Positions 1-9,633 of a DNA stretch of 49,029 nt are shown piece by piece. Source of the DNA: Chondrus crispus (lineage: Eukaryota > Rhodophyta > Florideophyceae > Gigartinales > Gigartinaceae); assembly GCF_000350225.1 (NCBI RefSeq), contig NW_005178984.1, forward strand, positions 55,836 through 104,864, read 5' to 3'. The notes under the pieces are model-generated. The model did not search any database and was not told where the DNA came from. It worked only from the letters and a program-made list of their open reading frames with translations. A program made the position numbers and the translations under genes. Position 1 is the first letter of the stretch, and each line of letters starts with the position of its first letter.

Positions 1-619
1 CACACACAACCTGAACCTAAAAACATCTTCTCCGTGACGAATACGAGTGGTTGTCTGCGGTCCTGAGTCACCCCTGCATTGGTCGCATCAAACGGAGAAA
101 TGATGCTTGGAGTTTGTGTTCTGTAAACTGCATGCCCTAGACGGACGAACAGTTCCATTGACTTGTACCCTCCTGAATCACATCAGTTTTTAACAAATGT
201 TCAATGGTAACTAGTACATACTAACACTACCTCTTCAGGAATAGTCTAGGTCAGATTGGTGCTGCATGAAGTTCAGAAGAGAACAGTCTATTTGCTGTTC
301 ATCTCTAACATAGGGAGCGCAATGTGTTGATTTTAGCAATTGCAAGTTATTCTTCATCAACTGTATAGACATTCGAGCACTTTCTACTGAGCTTTCTGTT
401 CCATTCCTTCAGATTACTTTGAATGGAATGCGCGCACATTCTGTACATCTTGGTCCGGTGCGAGGTGCGTTCTTCTCTGAAAGTGGTAGAGTAGTGCCGA
501 GTTTACTTTCTCGGTATGCACCTTGGAACATATCTACTCCCTCAACAGTGAGATGCAATAGAATCTACGTGCTCCCTTACTCTAGGAGAGTTAAGCACTA
601 CGTGCTTATTCAGTACTGA

Positions 620-713
620 ATCAATCTACGACAGTTGACCGGTATTCTCCTTGCTGCTCATTACTGCATCACACTACGACAGATGACTAGTATTCCCCTT
701 GCTGCTTGAGGAA
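620..713. repeat. Tandem duplication, 48-bp unit, two copies
   Basis: Two adjacent units start with ATCAATCTACGACAG (620) and ATCACACTACGACAG (668). Both continue through GGTATTCTCCTTGCTGCT and AGTATTCCCCTTGCTGCT respectively. They differ at several sites, so the duplication is not very recent. Confidence 0.8.
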
Positions 714-1430
714 GAAAGCTGCGATGACCCGTAATGCAGCCTCTACGCTTACAAGTCCTACAATCATTTTGGTCAGGTTCTGAGTATAATTCAGACTGAT
801 CACCTAACAAGGCCACAAGACACGCCTTGTCGCTTGCTTCTGGTTGAACGAAACTGTAACACGAACGTTAGTATGCATTATCCATATCCAATGCGGATCA
901 TTCATTATTTTAGAGTAATAACTCGCAGTGGGCTATACAAGAGTCGCAAAGAAGGGGGGCCTTTCGACAAGAAGGGGAAAGAAGAGGAACGCCGTTCTTT
1001 GGATAGAGTTTTTTTTTTTTTGTTATCAACACACAGCAGTCGCTTTCTGTGTGGTGCAGAGTTACCGCCTCTCAAACAGTTGTTGCTGGAGCTGTGTCAT
1101 TTTTTTGTGATTCCTCTTCTCATTTTCGCGAAGACTATTCCTAAGTTGCTGCTGCAACGCTGCTGCAACATCCAGTAATCCTTCCGTAGGCCTCGCATTA
1201 TTTTCCTGTCATACCGTAGCATGGAGTAACGGTGATAAAATGTGAAGTGATGTGTTCTTAAGAGTACATTTTTGTCAAGCTCTGGTGCTAATATATGTCC
1301 GCGCATTGCTGTGATGCTGAAAGCACACGTCATATATGCAAGGCCCGCACTTGTCCACCATTGACTGGATTCCTATTTTCTCACTTTCTCTTCACTCAAA
1401 AAATGATGGAGACGTAACTTTTCAATATAT

Positions 1431-1507
1431 AAAGCACGAAAGAGAATATGTCTTTGTCTCAAAGTAGTGAGGCGTTTCCTGTTCAATGTGGTAGAATTGA
1501 ATTGGGT
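1431..1507 (-). repeat. Dispersed repeat copy A (partner near 28.4 kb)
   Basis: Read on the minus strand, this stretch matches 28357-28467 on the plus strand. Shared blocks include ACCCAATTC, ATTCTACCAC, AACAGGAAACGCCTCACTAC and ATTCTCTTTCGTGCTTT. This copy lacks about 34 bp that the partner has between CTACCAC and GAACAGG. Both translate to a shared LNRKRLTT segment, so the repeat may derive from a coding part of a mobile element. The family is not recognised. Confidence 0.75.
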
Positions 1508-1999
1508 TAATGTAAGGAAAGCGTTTGTTTGCGATGTCATCCGCAGAGCGAAAAGAGCTTTATCTGATGCGCTGCATAAACGAAATGAAAGGGTGAAGAG
1601 GCAGACGTTGATGGCGGAGCACTTGAACAAAAATAAATAAAATATTTATTTTGCAATACGTCAGTATCGCACTATTTGGAGATGATAATAAGAGGGGAGT
1701 GTATTGTAGACACGGGCAATCACATGCTCAAGCTACGAAGATCAAGTTACGGAGTTGCGGGACAGCCTGTAAATTATGACGGGAAGGCGTGCGAATGTGA
1801 CGATGTAGAACGTCCTCCCCCTTCGAGCGGGTATACAGTAGGGGAGAGCGGAGAGGGCGGAGAGGGCTTTAGTACAGTACCCTGTTCACTGCGCTGCGTG
1901 TACTGTACTGTAGTGTAATGTATCACATACGACAAGGGGGAGAGAAGACGGGTGGAAGTGTGTTATCATACGACAGCGAGCTAAGAGCACGTCTACAGT

Positions 2000-2430
2000 A
2001 GGAACGGCCCTAACGGCCCTCACTTTGCTCGTCGTTAGGAACGGCCCTTACGGCCAATAGTTCGCCCCCGTGCCAGGACCCACAGATACGAACTATTGAC
2101 AGAACGAACTATTATGCTCGCCTTTCTGGCACATGTCCATTTATTGCTTAGAATGCTCTGAAATGATTGTCTGCCGTGTTCTATTCCTTGTCTGCTCTCG
2201 GTACCCAAGGGTAGGGTAGGTCTCGAAAAAGACTCGTTTTGCCCTACGAAGCCCTTCGCTGGCCGCGCCGCAATAAGACCTGTCCTTTCTGCTAAAACCT
2301 CCACTCCCTCAAACAACGGTCGGGACCACAACGGTCTACACGAGTACACGTGTACACGTCTGAGAAGGCGTGACATGGTCCGAAAGGCGAACTATTGACC
2401 AAACGAACTATTCAACTGCGAACTATTGAG
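2000..2430. repeat. Repeat cluster with 25-bp direct pair
   Basis: TAGGAACGGCCC occurs at about 2000 and again at 2035. A 25-bp unit beginning CGAACTATTGAC and ending AACGAACTATT occurs at 2089-2113 and at 2388-2412, with 23 of 25 bases identical. A third half-copy (GCGAACTATTGAG) follows at 2418, and an inverted AATAGTTCG lies at 2056. The arrangement resembles the subterminal repeats of a small non-autonomous transposon. No target duplication was found. Confidence 0.5.
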
Positions 2431-2618
2431 GAGCACCACTGTATTGCTAGCGAATAAATGTGTATGTTATTAGCGTTCCGTCTCTTCGCAAGTAAGTGCT
2501 ATCGATGAGCCCGCTCGCAAGATTTCATCTCGCAGCGCCATGACATATGCCACATTCAAAGTGCGCATCCTTCAACGTCTCAGCATTACAATAGCGTCCA
2601 ACGTATGGGCCGTCATCT

Positions 2619-2645
2619 ATAGACGTGCTTTAAGAGCACGTCTAT
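2619..2645. repeat. Perfect short palindrome
   Basis: The arms ATAGACGTGCT and AGCACGTCTAT pair perfectly (11 bp) around a TTAAG centre. The half-motif AGAGCACGTCTA also occurs near 1984. A structured element end or an operator-like site is possible; the role is unknown. Confidence 0.8.
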
Positions 2646-3017
2646 CGCTGCCAGTGAAATGTCAAATCAAAAGCGAGCGGCACGAAATCCCAGTTGAGGC
2701 TAGCCCTTACCCTTCGAAGGGTACGTGCAGCATACTGAAAGTTCTTCTTAACCTAGCACTTTTGCAGGGTGCAATTTTGGGCACCTCATGAGAATACAGT
2801 ATCACAACTGTACATGCGCTCATGAACACCGCTCTACAAACACGAGAGCTCCGCATACACAGATCTGTGATGTTTTCTTCATATGAATGAGCGAAACTTG
2901 TTAACTTTCACTGTACCTTCAAGGTACCTTTCCGTTACTGGAGCTGTAAGAATGTCGGAAACTGCTCCTCTGAGCGCAATTAGGGCTGGTGCAGCCGACA
3001 TTTTTGTCGTTCTTCCC

Positions 3018-3058
3018 AATCCCCCAGCCATATACAGTATTTACATGGCTGGGGGATT
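3018..3058. repeat. 14-bp perfect hairpin upstream of the protease gene
   Basis: The arms AATCCCCCAGCCAT (3018-3031) and ATGGCTGGGGGATT (3045-3058) are perfect reverse complements with a 13-nt loop. The hairpin ends about 105 bp before the protease start codon, so it lies in the promoter or 5' leader. Any regulatory role is inference. Confidence 0.85.
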
Positions 3059-3163
3059 CCTATTTCTTCTCTTCTTGTTTTTCAAAAAGCGGGTATTCGC
3101 TCTTCGTAACGCTGATTGCGACTTACCTCGCACCAACTTGACCTCTCTCATCAACTCAACAAC

Positions 3164-4876
3164 ATGATCTGGATTCTCATATGGATCATGTTCGCTCTTC
3201 TTTTCGTAGCCAACACTCTCGGCCAACCCGCAGATGCTGCACTGGGCGAGACATGCCCCAATATTTTGGATCCACCCAATCTCCAGCGCATAATAAACGG
3301 AACTTTACCGACTGTTGGACTGGAGACATACATGGTGGCCATCTTCAAATTTGGCATATTTGAACGGCTCATGTGCTCAGGAACTTTGTTGTCTGAACGA
3401 GTGGTTGTGACTGCGGCTCATTGCCCCATTTCTGCCGGCGATTTCGTCCGCATTGGGGGAAAGGAAACAAGAGATGGTAGCATAGTAAATATCACCGAAG
3501 CTATACCACACCCCGTTTTCTCCATCGACATAGTTCAGTACGACATACAGCTGGTAATTCTCTCTGATCCTGCCCCGCCTGGCTCCAAGTTTGTACGAAT
3601 CAACACGGTCATGGATACGCCGAAGAACTTTGCGTTTATACGTGTGGCTGGTTATGGTTTCGAGTCTTTGACCGGATTTGAACCGCGGCGTTTGCTGCAA
3701 GTCGATGTGCCCGTGCAACCGATTAGGGACTGCAAAACGGCATACTTAGGCTCACCGGCAAATATCTCTCGGGATCATCACATCTGCGCTGGGTACCCAC
3801 AAGGAGGCTGTGATTCGTGCAAAGGAGACAGCGGAGGGCCGGCTTTTGTCTTTGATGCGGACGGAAACATTGTGCAAGTGGGAATCATTTCTTTCGGTAA
3901 TAGTTGTGCCTTACCTGGATTTCCGGGTGTTCAATCAAAAATTTCGACATACGTTTCATGGATTAAGAGTATCACTGATAAGTTCCAGGAATCTGATGAG
4001 GGGCAAAATATTTTCGCCGCCTCTCCATCAACCTTTCCCCGGTCATCACCATCATCGGGAACAGGGGCTTCAACAAGCCCCATCTTGCCCGCTTCGAAGA
4101 GACCATTGCCCGAGCCCCTGCCTGTTATTAACGTTGGGGATGGAACCCCTTCCCCATCAAAGACTCCGTGTCCAGTAGGAAATGACGCCAATCCTGCACC
4201 ATTGCCTTCCAATGCACTTGGAAATGAAACGTCTGCAACTCCTATGCCAACGGTTTCAGCAGAGGGTAGCCCTTTTGCAGAGTCGTCGTCCGACACACCC
4301 GAACCCTCTTCTTCCCCTGGCGCAGACGGTTTGATAACACTAGTGAGCCAAGAAGATGCTGATGCTGATGCTCAATCAGACACTGAGTCGATGGCTTGCT
4401 TCCCTGCCGTCACTTCAGTGTTGTTGGCGAACGGGATGATGAAGGTGATGGAGGATCTCGAGATCGGTGATCGCGTGCAAGTCGGACCATCCCAGTTTTC
4501 TGCGGTAATCATGTTCACTCATAGGCACTATGACTGTATGCATCACTTCGTACGTTTGCATTCTGCTGACCTGAAGGTGCCTCTAATGTTGTCCAGAGGA
4601 CACATTCTCTCGATAAATGGCATGATGAGGGCGGCATGGGAAAGCAAGATCGGGGACAAACTTGAGCTCGGGAATGGAAGTCGGACTACAATCACGAGAA
4701 TCACAGTAAGCAAGATGCGAGGATTGTTTAACCCACAAACCCAAGATGGGCGCATCGTGGTGAACGGTGTCATTGTGTCAACGTATACGACGGCGGTAGA
4801 TGTGAAAGTCGCTCACGCCCTATTGGCCCCGGTGAGGTATGCATCTCATTTCTGGACAACCATGCAAGTGTCTTGA
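3164..4876 (+). CDS. Secreted trypsin-like serine protease fused to a Hint (Hog-type) domain
   Basis: A 570-residue protein. I chose the ATG at 3164, sixteen codons inside the longest frame, because it opens directly on a hydrophobic signal peptide (residues 1-20). Residues 43-270 form an S1 trypsin domain: activation-like IINGT (43-47), catalytic His86 (TAAHC), Asp127 (YDIQL) and Ser223 (GDSGGP). Asp217 sits in the S1 pocket, predicting cleavage after Arg/Lys. Residues 285-410 are a Ser/Thr/Pro-rich linker with likely O-glycosylation. Residues 412-545 match a Hint domain: the nucleophile-position Cys412 (CFPAVTSVLL), an LEIGDRV block, a THR block (452-454), SRGH (477-480, canonical TxxH) and IVVNGVIVSTY near the end. 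In the Hint family these residues drive N-to-S acyl shift and self-cleavage before the Cys. By analogy the protease could be released from, or lipid-modified by, its own C-terminus. The Thr-to-Ser change in TxxH is conservative. The Cys common in the terminal block of Hedgehog proteins is Thr here. The gene is intronless and complete. Confidence 0.9.
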   Translation: MIWILIWIMFALLFVANTLGQPADAALGETCPNILDPPNLQRIINGTLPTVGLETYMVAIFKFGIFERLMCSGTLLSERVVVTAAHCPISAGDFVRIGGKETRDGSIVNITEAIPHPVFSIDIVQYDIQLVILSDPAPPGSKFVRINTVMDTPKNFAFIRVAGYGFESLTGFEPRRLLQVDVPVQPIRDCKTAYLGSPANISRDHHICAGYPQGGCDSCKGDSGGPAFVFDADGNIVQVGIISFGNSCALPGFPGVQSKISTYVSWIKSITDKFQESDEGQNIFAASPSTFPRSSPSSGTGASTSPILPASKRPLPEPLPVINVGDGTPSPSKTPCPVGNDANPAPLPSNALGNETSATPMPTVSAEGSPFAESSSDTPEPSSSPGADGLITLVSQEDADADAQSDTESMACFPAVTSVLLANGMMKVMEDLEIGDRVQVGPSQFSAVIMFTHRHYDCMHHFVRLHSADLKVPLMLSRGHILSINGMMRAAWESKIGDKLELGNGSRTTITRITVSKMRGLFNPQTQDGRIVVNGVIVSTYTTAVDVKVAHALLAPVRYASHFWTTMQVS

Positions 4877-5831
4877 CTACATGTGCCATTTTTCAGAAGG
4901 CCTATGTCATCAGGATACCAAACTATTCGATTGCGTGCATGGGAGTGTGAGAACATGGATGGAGAGTCCTGAAGCGACTTGCATCTTAGCAACGGGCGGT
5001 TGAGGAAGTGTTGCATGCTACCGAAGGGTACTTCTAAGATGCCTTGCCTCTCTGCGACTGCATGACCATATACCCCAAACTCTATTTGCTTTCACGCAAC
5101 TGCGATATTTGAGATACTGTACGTAGTTACCCTACTACCAGCAATGAAAACTGTCAGCATTCAAACGTTGTAGTGCCACAATTCCCGATCAAGTGCCAAA
5201 TGTAATCCGGATACCAAAGCAACCGAGCACCATGTGCAACAGTACCCTTCCTTCCGATGGAACCAGAGGCCCCGCCTCTCCCCGAACTCGCCGTCTGGCG
5301 CTGCACTCTCCCCAATGCGCACGCGCGGCAGGTATTCGGAGCCCGCCCCGGACTGCCCCAAAGAAGCGCCCGAAGTATCCCAAGAAGGGTGATCGCCTTC
5401 GCGTCCGAAGAGAAGCTCTCCCCCGCGAGGAGAGGGGAGGCGCTTGGTTGGAATCGTACTCTCCAGGACAGTCGCTCGCGTATACGCAACAGAGGCGCCA
5501 TAGCGCAGTGCCACAGCCGGACCTCGTGCCGCTCGACGACCAACTCGGCAAACGAAGCGAACACAAGCCGCAACGGATTAAACGAACCCCGCTCTCCCGC
5601 GCCTACGGCCGCCCAGAGGGGGCGATATAATTGGTCAGCACGACCAGAAGAGCGATCGCCCAAATATCGCGACCGATCGACGATAAAGAAATCTCAAGAA
5701 GAAGGACAGTTGCGGGGGTGTTCGCAACACGTCCAACGGTCTAATCCCGCACCACGGCCTCAGGTACGCTCGGACCAGACGCGAGGCGATGCGGAGGGCT
5801 ACACAACGTCTAATCGAGCTTTAGGGAGAAG
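4877..5831. other. Intergenic region with a GC-rich block
   Basis: After the protease stop there is AT-balanced sequence to about 5240, then a GC-rich block (5240-5640). That block stays open in several frames on both strands at once, which is typical of base composition rather than of one gene. None of the translations shows a recognisable domain. No promoter or RNA gene could be assigned. Confidence 0.4.
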
Positions 5832-7638
5832 ATGGGTACGGACAAACCCTTCACCGCATCCTTCCGGGGCGTGAGGAAGGTCGACTTGTGCGACGAGAAG
5901 GGAGGAACCGTGATGGCAAGTGTTTCAGATCAACTGTCTCTGTTTTTTGGCATGGAAGAGAATTACGAGGACTCTCGCTTTAAAGACGGGAACAGGATTC
6001 CATGTCGCAACGCCGCAAAGATCTTTGTGCATGGGGCGAAAGCAGGATCTGAAGCTAGGTTGGAAAACGCAACAAGCACTGATGTGAGCGATTTCCAGCT
6101 TCTCCCCACCGATCTTGTAAGTGCCTCAGCAAAGCACATTCACCTTGCTGGTATTCGAATGGAGGTGAACAGTACTCTAATACAGGCGTGGTGAGACCTA
6201 TCTACCCTTGAAGGCAGCCGTGGTTCAGATCTGGCTGTTACGCTGGGGTCTGTGTTGGGGGTATTGTCGCTTTCTTAGTGGTTTTGGGTGTGATTGCGTT
6301 GTACTTAACGTAACGCTCCGATCGCTTCGAGACACTCACGGTACCAACCAATGCTGCCCAAATGAGCTCGCCTACGACCGACGCTACTTTTTACGTCTCT
6401 CGTGGTGATTCATCTACGTTACATTCGTGACTACGACGCCCTGCCGCCCGGGATACCTCACGCGAGGCACGGGCCAACCGCGATGCCTTCCTGGCGGGAT
6501 GCTCAAGACCGGCCCTTACACGTAGGGGCGTCATGAAGGGGATGGCGTGCTCGGGGACAGGACAGCAGCGGATGACCTTGCGTACGGACGCGAAGAATCA
6601 AGGGCGTCGAGATGCTGTCCATGGGCTTGTGCCAGGGGACCATCGTCAAGACGCGAGCGACTGGCTTGCGAGAAGACGCCAAGGCGGGGCTTGCGTTTGG
6701 GGGAGAGAGGAGAACACCGCTGGACTACACCCTATATGTTGAAGTTCTATCTTACGTTCAAGTTTCTTGCCTTGGTGGAATGCTCGAAGGGTGGGGTGGA
6801 AACAATGGCTGCAAGATAACGGGGACCCTTGTCTCCGACAAAAAGAAGTTTTCCTGCGATACTGCCAAGGTACCGAGAAGTCCAAACCTCTGCGGGTCGG
6901 TTGTGATGTCGTCGGCCGAAGAGAAGCGCACGAATCACGAAATTATGGACGAGGTCATGCTGAAGAGTAAAAAGTACAAGGCGAAGCGCTAGCAGGACAG
7001 GCATGAGGCTGACGCAGAAGGCCAAGCCTGACCAGGAGCTGCCAGATATCATGCCTATACTGACGCAGGCTGGGGTGACATTGCGAAGAGGAAGGCGCAG
7101 GGGAAGAGGACAGGAAAAGTAGGGAGCTGGAGAACCTCATAGAGATGAAAGTGATGAGAAAACACTGTATGCACAATGCTGTCGAATCCGATTCCGAGGG
7201 CAAAGAGGGGTGTCGTGACAATGCATCATCTAGAAGGCCGAGGTAAAAGGCGAACAAGAGAAATCGCTGCGCTTGTGGGGATGACTTTGATGGTGGTTAT
7301 GAGCTGCCGGACAGCCATGATAATGATGATAGGGAGGAGTATGATCAGGCGCATGCGCCGGATGAGGAGGCTTACGCATCAGACCGGGATCATGCTTCCG
7401 ACAGGGCAGAGAGCGAGGAGGACCGCGAAGGGGCAGAACTAGCGCAACGCAGGGGCGCATGCGCATCGCGAATAGAAAAGCGCGTGACAAGGGGAACGTG
7501 TATGACGAAGACACAAAGGAGACTAACAGTATGGAACATAATTCGCAAAGAAGCCGTTACATTCGAAGCTTCGGGGAAGAAATAAACGGAACATTTCAAG
7601 GACGTGAAGCTTTGAACCACTTTTTCGGCTCGTATTGA
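5832..7638 (+). pseudogene. Decayed multi-frame locus, unrecognised
   Basis: Several plus-strand pieces look coding but lie in different frames. 5832-6194 encodes 120 residues beginning MGTDKPFTASFRG. A hydrophobic stretch (GGIVAFLVVLGVIALYL) is open at 6212-6310 in another frame. 6612-6992 encodes a basic-ended piece (KSKKYKAKR). An ATG-less acidic frame at about 7075-7585, with one in-frame TAA at 7244, contains CACGDDFDGGYELPDSHD and many Asp/Glu residues. A last piece at 7459-7638 begins MRIANRKARD and ends HFFGSY. Together these suggest one gene broken by indels and stops, or an intron-bearing gene that I cannot splice. It ends about 120 bp before the Harbinger terminus. No family is recognised; the acidic, coiled character is only loosely like that of the nearby DUF6818 protein. 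Confidence 0.3.
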
Positions 7639-7757
7639 TCCCCGCAAAGACACGCATGTGTTTATGCGTGACACGGGGAGTGAAAAATCAAAGCCAACAC
7701 GCATTAACCAACAACAAAAACCCACTTTTTGGCTCTTTTATCGATGGTGCACATATT

Positions 7758-7774
7758 GGGCGACTCCTGAAATT
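7758..7774 (+). repeat. Left terminal inverted repeat
   Basis: GGGCGACTCCTGAAATT, preceded by ATT. It pairs with the right terminus at 12817-12833 with one mismatch (A/C at position 6). Confidence 0.8.
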
Positions 7775-7820
7775 CAAAAATCGCAAATTGTGTTGACCAA
7801 ATCGGGATTTTGTGACACAC

Positions 7821-7854
7821 AAACGGCGCGTTGTGCACACACAACGCGCCGTTT
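7821..7854. repeat. 15-bp perfect subterminal hairpin of the transposon
   Basis: AAACGGCGCGTTGTG (7821-7835) and CACAACGCGCCGTTT (7840-7854) pair perfectly around a 4-nt loop, 63 bp inside the left end. Transposon subterminal hairpins can be transposase-binding or mRNA-insulating structures; here the role is unknown. The right end carries no obvious equivalent of the same sequence. Confidence 0.85.
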
Positions 7855-8277
7855 TCTCGGACGGGGGACCCCATGCTAGGTTAAATGTGTATCGCACAAA
7901 TGTCAAAATGTGCGCGCGTACAATCCAAATTTACTGTACACAGAGAAAGCGTCGGCCGCCGCCCGGCCGACAACACTCGACATCTACATCCAACCGAGCA
8001 TGGCCGAGCATGATCGACTACTCGGCGAGGAATCTCCCTCATCAGCCGATGAACGCAATCAAGAGGTCACCATGGAAAGTACACTTCATTCCAAGGAATA
8101 CAGAGACAAACAGCCCCACCCCCCTTTCAACAACGAAACCTCAACCAGCGACCACCGATCCCCCCCTACACGGTCTCGCGGGATATGGTGCCCAAAGTGT
8201 GGAAGGTCCTTTACTAGCCCAAACTGCCGTTCAGCCGTTACATATGCGTACATCCACCGCTCCACATCGTGTTCCTC

Positions 8278-9135
8278 ATGATCCCACCAACCCCATACCA
8301 GGGGCAAGAAAGAGAATCACAAAGAGAAGAAATTGCTATCGCTCGCGAATTAAGATCGTCACCAATTGGCGGAAGAGGAAGCGGGTTTTCACAGCAGGAG
8401 GTCGACAGTCTGTTGGATGTTTTAGATCAACACCTCCCGTTGTGTAAAGAAGAATGGGATCACGTTCTTCGGCTGCATGAGCAGATATATCCCGAGTGCG
8501 ACCGAACTCTGGATTCGCTAAAAAGGAAATTTGCGTCCTTGCATCGAAAGAAAATGCCAACTAGAGACCCTCTGATGTCTCAAGACGTTCGCAAGGCTAA
8601 GCATATCCCGTACAAGATGACTGATCGCGCGGACTTGGGAGACGGGCAGTTTGCGGATGGATTTGCAGAAGAAGTTGTTCCAAACATCTCTACTCAGAAG
8701 GAACACGCACCAGTAGTCCTTACAGAAATGGAACGAGATGGATCGGATTCAGACGGAGAAGGTCATGGGCGAAATGGGGCAGTAGTTATGCCGGACAATT
8801 CGAGCACTGCCGTCATTAATCCTGAAGGCCACAGTTCAGGTCGCACGAGTCCACCACGCCACTCCTCCCGAAATATAAAATCCAGCTCGCCCCGGCCGCT
8901 TGTGAGGAAAAAACATGCGTCCAAAACTGGGATAGGTGATGACGGGGAGGACCTTATTTCTATCTTCAAGTTATCTATGCTCCAGGAGCAGCAACGCAGA
9001 AGCGAGGAACAGAAGCAAAAAGAGCGGGAGCGGCAGGAAGATAGAGAGCGTAGAGAGGAAGATAGACAAAGACGTGAAGCACAGAGCACACGACACGATC
9101 AATTCATGGAAATGATGATGCTTGTGCTTGCGTAA
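8278..9135 (+). CDS. DUF6818 (Myb/SANT-like) DNA-binding protein of the Harbinger element
   Basis: A 285-residue protein from the first ATG after an in-frame stop at 8215. Residues about 35-120 match DUF6818, a Myb-like domain common in oomycete and algal mobile-element proteins. It reads FSQQEVDSLLDVLDQHLP, then EEWDHV, a YPECDRTLDSLKRKF helix, MPTRDP (usually PTGDP) and VRKAKHI. The middle is polar and Ser-rich with a Pro/Arg basic patch (SSPRPLVRKKH). The last 60 residues are an Arg/Glu-rich predicted coiled coil ending FMEMMMLVLA. In Harbinger elements the Myb-like partner binds the transposon ends and helps import the transposase. That role is inferred from its position between the inverted repeats, with the transposase on the opposite strand. 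Reading frame intact. Confidence 0.8.
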   Translation: MIPPTPYQGQERESQREEIAIARELRSSPIGGRGSGFSQQEVDSLLDVLDQHLPLCKEEWDHVLRLHEQIYPECDRTLDSLKRKFASLHRKKMPTRDPLMSQDVRKAKHIPYKMTDRADLGDGQFADGFAEEVVPNISTQKEHAPVVLTEMERDGSDSDGEGHGRNGAVVMPDNSSTAVINPEGHSSGRTSPPRHSSRNIKSSSPRPLVRKKHASKTGIGDDGEDLISIFKLSMLQEQQRRSEEQKQKERERQEDRERREEDRQRREAQSTRHDQFMEMMMLVLA

Positions 9136-9267
9136 GATATGGGGGTCAACAAACTTCCTCCGACTTCTAAAAAGTAGGTTTAGGCGAGCGGGTGAGGACT
9201 TCGGAGACTTGACCTGGCGATGTGAAGACCCGTGCGCGTGTCATAGTATGATTTCTTAAAGTGTGTC

Positions 9268-9633
9268 ATGAGTGTCGGAAGGATTCCCTGCGGGGACTCT
9301 GCAGCATGCTGCACAGGAGTGTGCGCCGCCGAAGAATTCGAGTTGGAGGACGGATTTCAGCCACCACGTGTGACAGGGGGTTTTATTCTTGTAATCTCCG
9401 AAGCGCTGTCTCCAGATCATGTCCGGTAGTGCACCTGCAGGGAGAGCGTATCAGAAGAGAGCCACGTAGGGATTGTAGAGGATGCCGCCGCCGGATGCGT
9501 GGCAGATGAGTTTGCCGCATTGCCATGGTTCATGCATCTCAGCGGCGTCGTGAATGATGTTGCGAAAGCGCGAGTCACCAAGGACGTTGCCGCCACGACG
9601 ATGCGAGGAGAGGAAGTCAAGGGTGCCCTCTAG
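9268..9633 (+). pseudogene. Small frame with one in-frame stop inside the transposon
   Basis: An ATG at 9268 opens a frame (MSVGRIPCGDSAACC...) that meets TAG at 9427. It then stays open in the same frame to TAG at 9631, ending TTMRGEEVKGAL. The 121 codons look coding: balanced composition, hydrophobic FILVISEAL and ALPWFMHLSGVV segments. No family is recognised. It may be a decayed cargo gene, or a host fragment carried by the element. Confidence 0.35.

Larger units (their letters stand above)
1..3017. other. Repeat-bearing intergenic region
   Basis: I recognise no protein-coding gene here. Short frames on both strands (for example 834-1178 and 2035-2376) have no recognisable domain. The stretch holds a 48-bp tandem duplication (620-713), a dispersed repeat copy (1431-1507), a T11 run near 1010, TACTGTA-rich sequence around 1825-1920, a 25-bp direct repeat pair (2089-2413), a perfect palindrome (2619-2645) and a further 16-bp palindrome (2708-2723). 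The repeats suggest old mobile-element debris. That is inference. Confidence 0.5.

Noticed and set aside
2035..2376. 113-codon minus-strand frame
   Set aside because: It lies within the CGAACTATT repeat cluster, has no recognisable domain, and its start is not distinctive.
5154..5874. Several overlapping frames of 117-205 codons on both strands
   Set aside because: All share the same GC-rich block, none has a domain, and simultaneous openness on both strands is expected from base composition.
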